64,000 nucleotides of DNA, from the NCBI RefSeq assembly GCF_017551775.1, contig NZ_JAFZKX010000012.1, positions 1-64,000 of the forward strand, read 5' to 3'. Source of the stretch: Fibrobacter sp. (GTDB taxonomy: Bacteria; Fibrobacterota; Fibrobacteria; Fibrobacterales; Fibrobacteraceae). The notes under the pieces were generated by a model. It saw nothing but the letters and a program-made list of their open reading frames with translations, ran no database searches and was not told the DNA's origin. Shown here piece after piece: positions 1 to 6,825 of the stretch. Position 1 is the stretch's first letter, and each line of letters opens with the position of its first letter. The translations under genes and the position numbers were made by a program.

Positions 1-2125
1 AAATTCTTCTTCCGGTCGGGAGTGCGGCAAAGCCGTAAAGATCCGTACCGTTGTTGTCAGGCGTTCCGGCGTAGTTCCATCCAGTCAACGCCTTGAGTGG
101 TTCACCAGATACAGGGGCAGTTCCTAACGCCACGCTCAACAGTCCCCATTCATAGATTGACGGCAAATGCCAGCCGTCAGGGCAAATTCCCTGCACAGCG
201 CGATCAAGTCCGCACGTCTTGCCATAACCGCAAACCAACGGTTCCTTCGAATCGTTCGCCAAGGCAACAGAGTCAATTGCCGCCGCCCAGCTGTAATAAC
301 GGCCGCTCACCTTGCAATTTTTTTCATTATCCTGATAGCACCAGTTGCCGCCCTTCAAGCTCGGCGTCTTGACGCTATCGGCATAGTTCAGGTTCTCCGC
401 CATCCACACCTGCGAATAATTTGAGTCTGGCACTTCAATTTTCACGATCTTATACACTTGATTGTCACGCGGGTCGACCATCGAGTCGTACTTGATATTC
501 GGATTCAGGCGGGCGTCCTTGGGCACATTCCAGCTCCACCCATCGGCATCTGCAGAACTGCTACTCGATTTTGCAGAGCTGCTGCTCGATTTTGCGGAAC
601 TGCTGCTGGATGACGCAGCAGATTTACCCTTCACGCAGCGGACGGAGAGCACCAAGTTCCTAGCGGCGTAGCTCGGCAAATCTACATCGACTTTGTCATA
701 ATCCAAGTTTATCGCATACGCGCATTCAACACCAAGCTGCAGAGAATTTTCGCTGCACTCCGTAGAGCCCCAGAAAAACGTAGTGTAACCCTCGCCGCCG
801 TAGATGCCCGCGTTGCCGATGCCGGCAGGCAGCGCCGAAAAGCCGAAAGAGTCCGTGCCGTTGCCGCTTTTGCCATCATCGTCGTTCCAGCCGCTGGTAG
901 ACTTCAGTTTAGTGCCGGCATCTTTTTCACCGCCCACGGCCTTGATTAAATTCACGAAATCAGTTTCGTCGGGCAGACGCCAGCCCTCGGGGCAAGCATT
1001 CATCGCCGCATCCCATATATAAAGGCGGCCATACTTGTCGCAGTACTTTGACGAATCGTCATAGCAGAAACTATTGTCTGTTTTGTAGTTCAGGTTTTCG
1101 GCCATCCAGACCTGGTCACCGATTGTTACGGTCCTGTAAACCTGGCCGTCGCGGGTATCCGTCAGGGTATTCTTTTCGGCATTGTACGTCGTGTCTTGGG
1201 AAGAACTGCTGGATGTCATGCCGGACTCCGTTCCGGCATCACCGTTTTTACTACTGCTCGACTTCGGTGTGACGATTAAGACAACGCTGTCGCCGTCCGC
1301 GTAGGCTTCGATGAACTTCTCGAAGGCGGGTACGGTATCTCCGAGGTCCCAAGCTTCGACATTCTTGCGGATGGAATCAAGCCCGCCGTTCGCCGTGACC
1401 TCGATAGCCCATTCCGAAATCGTTTTTTTCGTGCCGGAATCTTTCCACTTGCCGGTTTCCACGAACGAGTCCACGAACTTTTCCATGCGCTTTACAAGTC
1501 CCGCGTCGTCCGTTTCGGCCTGCATCATCACGCTCACGGCAAGCAGCGCCGCGTTCTCATCGCCCGACTCGAAGATGTTCAGGTTTTCGAACTCCACGAA
1601 GTCGCCCTTGATGTCGAATGCCGCAAGCACTTCCTCTTCGGCCTGCGCCTTCGCTTCCGCGAACTTCTTGTCCTTCTCCGTCACGAGGAACATCAGGCGT
1701 TCGTATTCCAGTTCCGTAAGCACGTTGATGTTCACGTTCTTGCGGTCCTTGAGGTCGGTCAGTGCGTGCAGCGTCAACTTTTCCGAAGACTTCTTTCCGG
1801 AAATTTCGTTGCGGTAGACACCCGTCACCTCGAACAGCGCACACGTGGACTTGAGTGTAACATCCTCGACAGTAAAGTCGCCCTTGTCGCTCTTGACTTT
1901 GCCCTCAAAAATTTCGTCCGTAAATTTGAGCGTCTTGCAGTCGATTCCCTGCACAGTCACCGCAGCGCCCTTCACGAACGGGCCCTTCTGCGTCACGCCC
2001 GCCACGTTCAAATCGGCGATGATGCCCGCATCCTCCGTAGAGCCGCCCGCAGTCTTGTTGCCATCGAAGCACGCTGTCACAAAAACCGATGCCAACGCGA
2101 GCAACATAAACCAATTATTTTTCAT
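1..2125 (-). CDS. FISUMP-domain lipoprotein, C-terminus beyond window
   Basis: About 708 residues are visible and the frame runs off the window edge. The start at 2125 gives a lipoprotein signal with lipobox VTAC (Cys19). Residues about 30-300 form the region shared by the neighbouring lipoproteins (AGVTQKGPFVKG, NVNINVLTELEYER, GDENAALLAVSVMMQ). A FISUMP domain spans about 320-495 (WMAENLNY, CPEGWRLP, FSALPAG, VRCVKG). A polyserine linker (SSSSAKSSSS units) follows, then a second FISUMP domain from about 545 that is cut at the edge. The start overlaps the end of the upstream TIGR02147 gene by 11 bp, so translation is probably coupled. An outer-membrane or surface location is inferred from the signal only. 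The biochemical role of FISUMP is not known to me. Confidence 0.85.
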   Translation of the reverse strand, partial: MKNNWFMLLALASVFVTACFDGNKTAGGSTEDAGIIADLNVAGVTQKGPFVKGAAVTVQGIDCKTLKFTDEIFEGKVKSDKGDFTVEDVTLKSTCALFEVTGVYRNEISGKKSSEKLTLHALTDLKDRKNVNINVLTELEYERLMFLVTEKDKKFAEAKAQAEEEVLAAFDIKGDFVEFENLNIFESGDENAALLAVSVMMQAETDDAGLVKRMEKFVDSFVETGKWKDSGTKKTISEWAIEVTANGGLDSIRKNVEAWDLGDTVPAFEKFIEAYADGDSVVLIVTPKSSSSKNGDAGTESGMTSSSSSQDTTYNAEKNTLTDTRDGQVYRTVTIGDQVWMAENLNYKTDNSFCYDDSSKYCDKYGRLYIWDAAMNACPEGWRLPDETDFVNLIKAVGGEKDAGTKLKSTSGWNDDDGKSGNGTDSFGFSALPAGIGNAGIYGGEGYTTFFWGSTECSENSLQLGVECAYAINLDYDKVDVDLPSYAARNLVLSVRCVKGKSAASSSSSSAKSSSSSAKSSSSSADADGWSWNVPKDARLNPNIKYDSMVDPRDNQVYKIVKIEVPDSNYSQVWMAENLNYADSVKTPSLKGGNWCYQDNEKNCKVSGRYYSWAAAIDSVALANDSKEPLVCGYGKTCGLDRAVQGICPDGWHLPSIYEWGLLSVALGTAPVSGEPLKALTGWNYAGTPDNNGTDLYGFAALPTGRRI

Positions 2126-2978
2126 CTTGTTCTACTCCCTTATTTTTTGAATCCTCTTTCTTTTCCAGGCGTTCGCTCAACGGAAACAGCTGCAAGTTCA
2201 TGCGGTAAACCTGTTCGGTCTCGTCGTCTTCCGTCGCAATCGCCACAATGCGGCGGCGGAATTCCGCAATCTCTTTCCTGATCCGTTCATACGCATGGCG
2301 CGTAAGCCCGAGCGTAAGCCCCGACATGTCGCGCTCCGAAAGCGGCAAGTCCAAAGCTTTCACCGCAAACTCCCCCATCTGGCGCTGCATATCGCGAGCC
2401 GCCACCGGCACCGCATCCACGGGCCCCATCGACACGGACTTTTCCGTCTGGTGGTAATTGCCGTTCCTGTCCTTCTTCAGGAGATCGGCCTTCACCAGAA
2501 AATCAAGCGTCTCGGAAACCTCCGCCGCAGAAATCTTCGACTTGCAGGCATGCGCGATTTCCAGCGGTTTCGCCCCCGGCATGTGCACCGCCAGTTCGCG
2601 GATAACCGGATTTTTCCATGACTTGAAGTAATCGAATTCCTCACTCCCGAGCACGCGTACCTTGTGCGCCTGCGCCAACGCGCAACGTTCCTCGAAGGCC
2701 GCACGCTTCGCCTTATCCCCCTTGGCATGCGCATACGAAACCATCAGCACGAAATACGTGCTCTCGAAACCCGCAAGTCCCATGGCGTTCGCAACCGAGC
2801 CGGCCGCACCGATGCTCAGGTTCTTCTTGCCTTCGCAGACATATTTCAGGTAAACCGCCGACGAGAAACCGGCATCGCGCGCAAAATCGCGCCACGTAAA
2901 AGCCGAGCTGCGCTTGCGTTCATCGTAGTAATCTTGGATGTACTTACGATAATCGGTATATTCAACGATATCCTTCAT
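2115..2978 (-). CDS. TIGR02147 family HTH-like protein (cassette A)
   Basis: This 287-residue cytosolic protein has no signal peptide. It matches the Fibrobacter paralogous family TIGR02147 (DUF4423-like, as I recall it). It opens with a YTDYRKYIQDYYDERKR block. An HTH-like segment follows at about 22-75 (FTWRDFARDAGFSS, then VYLKYVCEGKKNLS), resembling Cro/CI-type helices. The remainder is helical, with an MPGAKPLEIA block and a C-terminal YRMNLQLFPLSERL motif that recurs in the paralogs. The ATG at 2978 lies five bases after a TATATTTG box, so the message may be leaderless. The 3' end overlaps the lipoprotein start. A role as DNA-binding regulator of its own cassette is inferred from the fold and the operator-like repeats upstream. 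Confidence 0.85.
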   Translation of the reverse strand: MKDIVEYTDYRKYIQDYYDERKRSSAFTWRDFARDAGFSSAVYLKYVCEGKKNLSIGAAGSVANAMGLAGFESTYFVLMVSYAHAKGDKAKRAAFEERCALAQAHKVRVLGSEEFDYFKSWKNPVIRELAVHMPGAKPLEIAHACKSKISAAEVSETLDFLVKADLLKKDRNGNYHQTEKSVSMGPVDAVPVAARDMQRQMGEFAVKALDLPLSERDMSGLTLGLTRHAYERIRKEIAEFRRRIVAIATEDDETEQVYRMNLQLFPLSERLEKKEDSKNKGVEQDEK

Positions 2979-2983
2979 AGGTA

Positions 2984-2991
2984 CAAATATA
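2984..2991 (-). promoter_or_regulatory. TATATTTG -7 box, cassette A
   Basis: On the minus strand this reads TATATTTG, matching the Bacteroidota -7 consensus TAnnTTTG. The ATG of the TIGR02147 gene follows after five bases, which would put the transcription start at or next to the start codon. Confidence 0.6.
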
Positions 2992-3010
2992 GGTTCTGAA
3001 TAGTCCTTTG

Positions 3011-3109
3011 GAACACAAAATTTGCGTTTTTAAGCTAATTTTACCATTTTTTGCATTTTTTCAAAGATTTTCAATATCTAGAACACAAAACCTGTGTCCC
3101 CAGGACACA
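3011..3109 (-). promoter_or_regulatory. Operator-like half-sites GAACACA, cassette A
   Basis: A half-site GAACACA (3011-3017) sits 33-39 bases upstream of the ATG, where a -33 element would be. A second copy is at 3081-3087. It is followed by an inverted repeat TGTGTCC-3 bases-GGACACA (3093-3109). A further 7-3-7 inverted repeat, TGTATTC/GAATACA, lies at 3157-3173. Cassettes B and C have the same geometry. Binding by the adjacent TIGR02147 protein is inferred. Confidence 0.55.
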
Positions 3110-3113
3110 AGAA

Positions 3114-3146
3114 AACGGCGATTGAGGCACAAGGCCGCAATGACAA
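3114..3146. repeat. REP-like intergenic hairpin, copy 1
   Basis: The block ACGGCGATTGAGGCACAAGG and the bases after it resemble 6711-6744 in the next intergenic region. It can fold as an imperfect stem around an ACAAG loop (ATTGAGGC against GCCGCAAT). Function is unknown. Confidence 0.5.
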
Positions 3147-3174
3147 CGGCAATCCTTGTATTCTAAGAATACAG

Positions 3175-3207
3175 AAAACCCCGCGGCATTTCGTCCGCGG
3201 GGGCTTT
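3175..3207 (-). terminator. Rho-independent terminator of the 3227-5722 gene
   Basis: A GC-rich stem (CCCCGCGG against CCGCGGGG, about 8 bp) is followed on the minus strand by a short T run. It lies 20 bases after the stop codon. Confidence 0.75.
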
Positions 3208-3226
3208 CAAGGCGCAACCACTAAAA

Positions 3227-5722
3227 TTAATCCTTAAGGCATCGAATAGACATTCCATCATCCTTATCGTGATCGAGCAGGCGGGCATTATCGTAGCCGG
3301 CGTACAAGTTCACGTAGCTCGCGTTGTCGCTATTCTTCTCTATAGAACTCCAGAAGTTCGCGTGATCGCCCAAATAGTTGTAGTAGGCGCCTTCACCGTA
3401 CCAGATGCCGGCAGGCAATGCAGTAAACGAGTAATCATCTGTACCGTTGCCGTCATCGTTCCAGCCGCTCGTCGATTTGAGCTTTTGGGCCGCTGTAGAT
3501 TGACCTCCGACCGCATCAAACAACGTTTTAAATTCATCTATTGTCGGCAGGTGCCAGCTCTCAGGGCAAGCATTCATCGCTGCGGCCCAGGTGTACAGCC
3601 GACCATACGTTGCACAATATTCAGTAGAATCTTTATAGCAGTAACTACTGTCCATTTCATAGTTCAGGTTCTCCGCCATCCACTCTTGGCCACCAACCTT
3701 TACGGTCTTGTATGTCTGACCGTCGCGGGCGTCCGTCAAAGTACCGTATTTACTTTTGTCCTTTACGCAACGGACCGACATTCCATCGCCCTTATCGTGA
3801 TCGAGCATGCGCGCATTATCGTAGCCAGCATACAAGTTCATGTAGTTCGCGTTGTCGCTATTCTTCTCTATAGAACTCCAGAAGTTTGCGTGATCGCCCA
3901 AGTAGTTGTAGTATTCGTCTTTACCATACCAGATGCCGGCAGGCAACGCAGTAAACGAGTAATCATCTGTACCGTTGCCGCCATTATTCCAGCCGGTCAT
4001 CGATTTGAGCTTTTTGCCCGCTGTAGACTGACCTCCGACCGCATCGAACAACGCTTCAAATTCATCTGTTGTCGGTAGGTGCCAGCTTTCAGGGCATGCT
4101 CTATTCGCCTCAGCCCATGTGTAAAGGCGACCGTACGTTGCACAATATTCAGCGGAATCTTTATAGCAGTAACTACTGTCCATTTCATAGTTCAGGTTTT
4201 CCGCCATCCACTCCTGGTCACCAATCGTTATGGTCTTGTATGTCTGGCCGTCGCGGGTGTCCGTCAAAGTACCGTATTCACGCTTGTCCCTTACGCAACG
4301 GACCGACATTCCATCGTCCTTATTGTGGTCGAGCATGCGGGCATTATCGTAGCCGGAGTACAAGTTCATGTAGTTCGCGTTACCGCTATTCTTCTCTATA
4401 GAACTCCAGAAGTTCGCATGATCGCCCAAGTAGTTGTAGTATTCGTCTTGACCGTACCAGATGCCAGCAGGCAACGCCGAGAACAAGAAATCATCCGTGC
4501 CATTGCCGTTATTATTCCAGCCGCTCGTCGATTTAAGTTTTTTGGCCGCCGTAGATTGGCCGCCGACCGCAGTGAACAACGTATCAAATTCATCTGTTGT
4601 CGGCAGGTGCCAGCCTTCAGGGCATGCTTCATTCGCAGCAGCCCATGTGTAAAGGCGACCGTACGTTGCACAATATTCAGCGGAATCTTTATAGCAGAAA
4701 CTACCGTCTATTTCATAGTTCAGGTTCTCCGCCATCCATACCTGTTCGCCAATCTTTACAATCTTGTATGTCTTGCCATCGCGGGTGTCCGTCATGGTAA
4801 GGTTTTCAGCCGGCAAACCGGCCTTAGGCTTTTCAGATTCAGGAATTACATCCTGATTTTGAGCCGATGAATCGGCCCCAAAATTTTCAACAACCTTTTC
4901 AAATTCAGGAATTTCATCGGATCCACTCCACCTCGACAGGTTTTTGCGGACAGATTCAAATTTGCCATCGCCCTTGGCCGCACTCGCCCAATCCGACATT
5001 TCCGTTTTCGTCTTTTCATCGTTCCATTCGCCAGTCTTCGCGATAGACGAAGCGACGGCATCCATTCGGTCTGTCAAATCCTTGGCATCCAAATCCGATT
5101 GCAACAGCACACTCGTCGCAAGGAGTGCCGAGTTTCCATCGCCCTTTTCATAAATGCTCAAGCCTTCGAACGACTCAAAGAGATCCGTTATACCTAACGA
5201 GGCAAGGACTTCCTTTTCAGCCTGTTTTTTCGCATCGGCAAAGGACATTTTTTCTTTAGAGACAAGATTCATCACTCGCTCGTATTCCAATTCCGTAAGC
5301 ACGTTGATATTAACAGTCTCCCTGTCACTCAAATCCGTGAGCGCATGGAGCGTCAACTTTTCCGAAGATTTTTCACCAGTAAATTCATTGAGGTAATAAC
5401 CGGAAACAGTGAACAAAACACAAGATGCCGAGAAGTTCACATCGTCAATGCCAAAGTCGCCCTTGTCGCTATTGACCTTTCCCGTGAATTGCTCGTTCGT
5501 GTATTTCATCGTCTTGCAGTCAACTCCCTGCGCAGTCACCTCAGAACCCTTCACGAACGGGCCCTTTTGCGCCAAGCCAGCCACATCCAGGTTGGCGACA
5601 ATACCCTTGTCTTCTGTAATACCGCCCGAAATACTCTTGTTTTCGGAATCGGAACATGCGGCCAGCATAGCCAACGCGCCAACAAACGCAATAGCCGAAC
5701 TATTCTTGATTATACTCTTCAT
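3227..5722 (-). CDS. Lipoprotein with three tandem FISUMP domains
   Basis: This protein has 831 residues when started at 5722. The ATG overlaps the TGA of the upstream TIGR02147 gene as ATGA; an in-frame start 48 bases further upstream would lie inside that gene and break the signal peptide. The signal ends in lipobox LAAC before SDSENK. Residues about 25-290 are the shared QKGPF region. Residues about 307-831 are three nearly identical 176-residue FISUMP units, each with WMAENLNYE, CYKDS, YCATYGRLYTW, CPE.WHLPT, ALPAGIWYG, NFWSSIEKNS and MS.RC..D. The conserved Cys pairs suggest disulfides in an exported domain. Near-identity of the units at DNA level implies recent duplication or gene conversion. 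Confidence 0.9.
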   Translation of the reverse strand: MKSIIKNSSAIAFVGALAMLAACSDSENKSISGGITEDKGIVANLDVAGLAQKGPFVKGSEVTAQGVDCKTMKYTNEQFTGKVNSDKGDFGIDDVNFSASCVLFTVSGYYLNEFTGEKSSEKLTLHALTDLSDRETVNINVLTELEYERVMNLVSKEKMSFADAKKQAEKEVLASLGITDLFESFEGLSIYEKGDGNSALLATSVLLQSDLDAKDLTDRMDAVASSIAKTGEWNDEKTKTEMSDWASAAKGDGKFESVRKNLSRWSGSDEIPEFEKVVENFGADSSAQNQDVIPESEKPKAGLPAENLTMTDTRDGKTYKIVKIGEQVWMAENLNYEIDGSFCYKDSAEYCATYGRLYTWAAANEACPEGWHLPTTDEFDTLFTAVGGQSTAAKKLKSTSGWNNNGNGTDDFLFSALPAGIWYGQDEYYNYLGDHANFWSSIEKNSGNANYMNLYSGYDNARMLDHNKDDGMSVRCVRDKREYGTLTDTRDGQTYKTITIGDQEWMAENLNYEMDSSYCYKDSAEYCATYGRLYTWAEANRACPESWHLPTTDEFEALFDAVGGQSTAGKKLKSMTGWNNGGNGTDDYSFTALPAGIWYGKDEYYNYLGDHANFWSSIEKNSDNANYMNLYAGYDNARMLDHDKGDGMSVRCVKDKSKYGTLTDARDGQTYKTVKVGGQEWMAENLNYEMDSSYCYKDSTEYCATYGRLYTWAAAMNACPESWHLPTIDEFKTLFDAVGGQSTAAQKLKSTSGWNDDGNGTDDYSFTALPAGIWYGEGAYYNYLGDHANFWSSIEKNSDNASYVNLYAGYDNARLLDHDKDDGMSIRCLKD
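3230..4814 (-). repeat. Three tandem 528-bp repeats encoding FISUMP domains
   Basis: Matching landmarks recur exactly 528 bases apart (GATCGAGCA at 3271 and 3799, the variant GGTCGAGCA at 4327). The period is 176 codons, so unit gain or loss would stay in frame. Confidence 0.9.
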
Positions 5723-6576
5723 GATCTCTTCCTTTTTTTTGACGTAACCCTTTCTTTTTGTTTTAAGCACTCACTTATCGGAAACAACTGCATGTTCAAT
5801 CGGTACACTTGATCCGTATCGTCGTCTTCGGAAACAATTGCCATAATGCGGCGGCGACAATCAGCAAGTTCCTGCTTGATGCGTTCGTAAGAGCGACGCG
5901 TGATTCCCATGGTAAGGCCCGACATGTCGCGCTCCGATTGCGGGAAACTGAGCGATTTAATCGCAAGTTCACCCATTTGGCGTTGCAAATCGCGCGCCGC
6001 GATTGGTACCGCATCTACATCGCCAATAGAAACCGCTTTTTCGGTCTGCAAAAAATTTCCCTTAGCGTCTTTTTTCAAGAGCTTCGCACGCAGTAAAAAA
6101 TCCAGCGTCTCGGAGACCTCGGCCGCAGTAATCGCCGGCCTACAGGCTTTCGCCATTTCAAGCGGCTTTGCCCCCGGCATGTGCGGAGCGATTTCACGAA
6201 GCAACTGATTTTTCCACGATTTAAAATACTTGTACTCTTCTGCGCCCAGCACGCGCACCTTATGCGCCCTCGCAAGCGCACACCTTTTCTCGAACGCCGC
6301 AGTTTTTTCTGCGTCCCCTTTTGCATGCGCATACGAAACCATCAGCACAAAGTACGTATGTTCAAACCCAGCGAGCCCCATGGCATTTGCAACAGAACCA
6401 GCGGCACCCACACTCAAGCTCTTTTTCCCTTCACAAACATACTTCAGATAAACTGCCGACGAAAAGCCCGCCTTTTGAGCAAAATCCCGCCAGGTAAACG
6501 ACGAACTGCGCTTACGTTCGTCGTAATAGTCCTGAATAAACTTGCGGTAATCGGAGTATTCTATGATTGCTTTCAT
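5719..6576 (-). CDS. TIGR02147 family HTH-like protein (cassette B)
   Basis: This 285-residue protein is a close paralog of the cassette A protein, with an HTH-like segment FTWRDFAQKAGFSSAVYLKY and the same residues (SSAV) at the likely recognition helix. The frame stays open to 6768, but that extension is hydrophobic and unlike any paralog. The ATG at 6576 aligns with the family start (MKAIIEYSDYRKF) and follows TATATTTG by five bases. The C-terminus is Lys/Arg-rich (KKRKRS). Its TGA overlaps the lipoprotein ATG by four bases (ATGA), so translation of the two is probably coupled. DNA binding is inferred. Confidence 0.85.
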   Translation of the reverse strand: MKAIIEYSDYRKFIQDYYDERKRSSSFTWRDFAQKAGFSSAVYLKYVCEGKKSLSVGAAGSVANAMGLAGFEHTYFVLMVSYAHAKGDAEKTAAFEKRCALARAHKVRVLGAEEYKYFKSWKNQLLREIAPHMPGAKPLEMAKACRPAITAAEVSETLDFLLRAKLLKKDAKGNFLQTEKAVSIGDVDAVPIAARDLQRQMGELAIKSLSFPQSERDMSGLTMGITRRSYERIKQELADCRRRIMAIVSEDDDTDQVYRLNMQLFPISECLKQKERVTSKKRKRS

Positions 6577-6581
6577 GATTA

Positions 6582-6589
6582 CAAATATA
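6582..6589 (-). promoter_or_regulatory. TATATTTG -7 box, cassette B
   Basis: The minus strand reads TATATTTG followed by five bases and the ATG, the same spacing as in cassettes A, C and F. Confidence 0.6.
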
Positions 6590-6607
6590 GCCAAATAACA
6601 CATTTTA

Positions 6608-6706
6608 GAACACAAATTTGGCGATTTTATTCTAATTTTACCAATTTCACAAAAATTTCGAAAAATTAAGCAAAAACAAGAACACACCGTGTGTTCCAGG
6701 AACACA
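6608..6706 (-). promoter_or_regulatory. Operator-like half-sites GAACACA, cassette B
   Basis: A proximal GAACACA (6608-6614) lies 32-38 bases upstream of the ATG. A distal GAACACA (6680-6686) is followed by the inverted repeat TGTGTTC-CAG-GAACACA (6690-6706). A partial extra pair (ATGTTCC/GGAACAC) lies near 6754-6768. The half-site is the same as in cassette A, whose regulator has the same predicted recognition helix. Confidence 0.55.
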
Positions 6707-6710
6707 AAGA

Positions 6711-6744
6711 AACGGCGATCGCGGCACAAGGCCGCGATGACAAT
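6711..6744. repeat. REP-like intergenic hairpin, copy 2
   Basis: A perfect 8-bp stem, ATCGCGGC (6718-6725) and GCCGCGAT (6731-6738), closes an ACAAG loop and is preceded by AACGG and followed by GACAA. It is the cleaner copy of the element at 3114-3146. Confidence 0.6.
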
Positions 6745-6770
6745 AACAAATTCATGTTCCAGGAACACAG

Positions 6771-6803
6771 AAAAACCCCGCTAGCATCCTAGCGGGGTCT
6801 TTT
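6771..6803 (-). terminator. Rho-independent terminator of the 6826-9471 gene
   Basis: The stem CCCCGCTAG/CTAGCGGGG is followed by a T run on the minus strand. It lies about 20 bases past the stop codon. Confidence 0.8.
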
Positions 6804-6825
6804 CTCTCTCCTTATCAGGCAATCT

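Noticed and set aside
3230-4814. CRISPR-like or transposon-like tandem repeats
   Set aside because: The 528-base units are in-frame protein domains, with no short spacers or terminal inverted repeats.
5723-5770. Upstream start for the triple-FISUMP lipoprotein
   Set aside because: It would lie inside the regulator gene and place charged residues before the signal peptide; the ATGA-coupled start at 5722 fits better.
6577-6768. N-terminal extension of the cassette B regulator
   Set aside because: The extension covers the promoter and half-sites and is absent from paralogs; the family start at 6576 is better supported.
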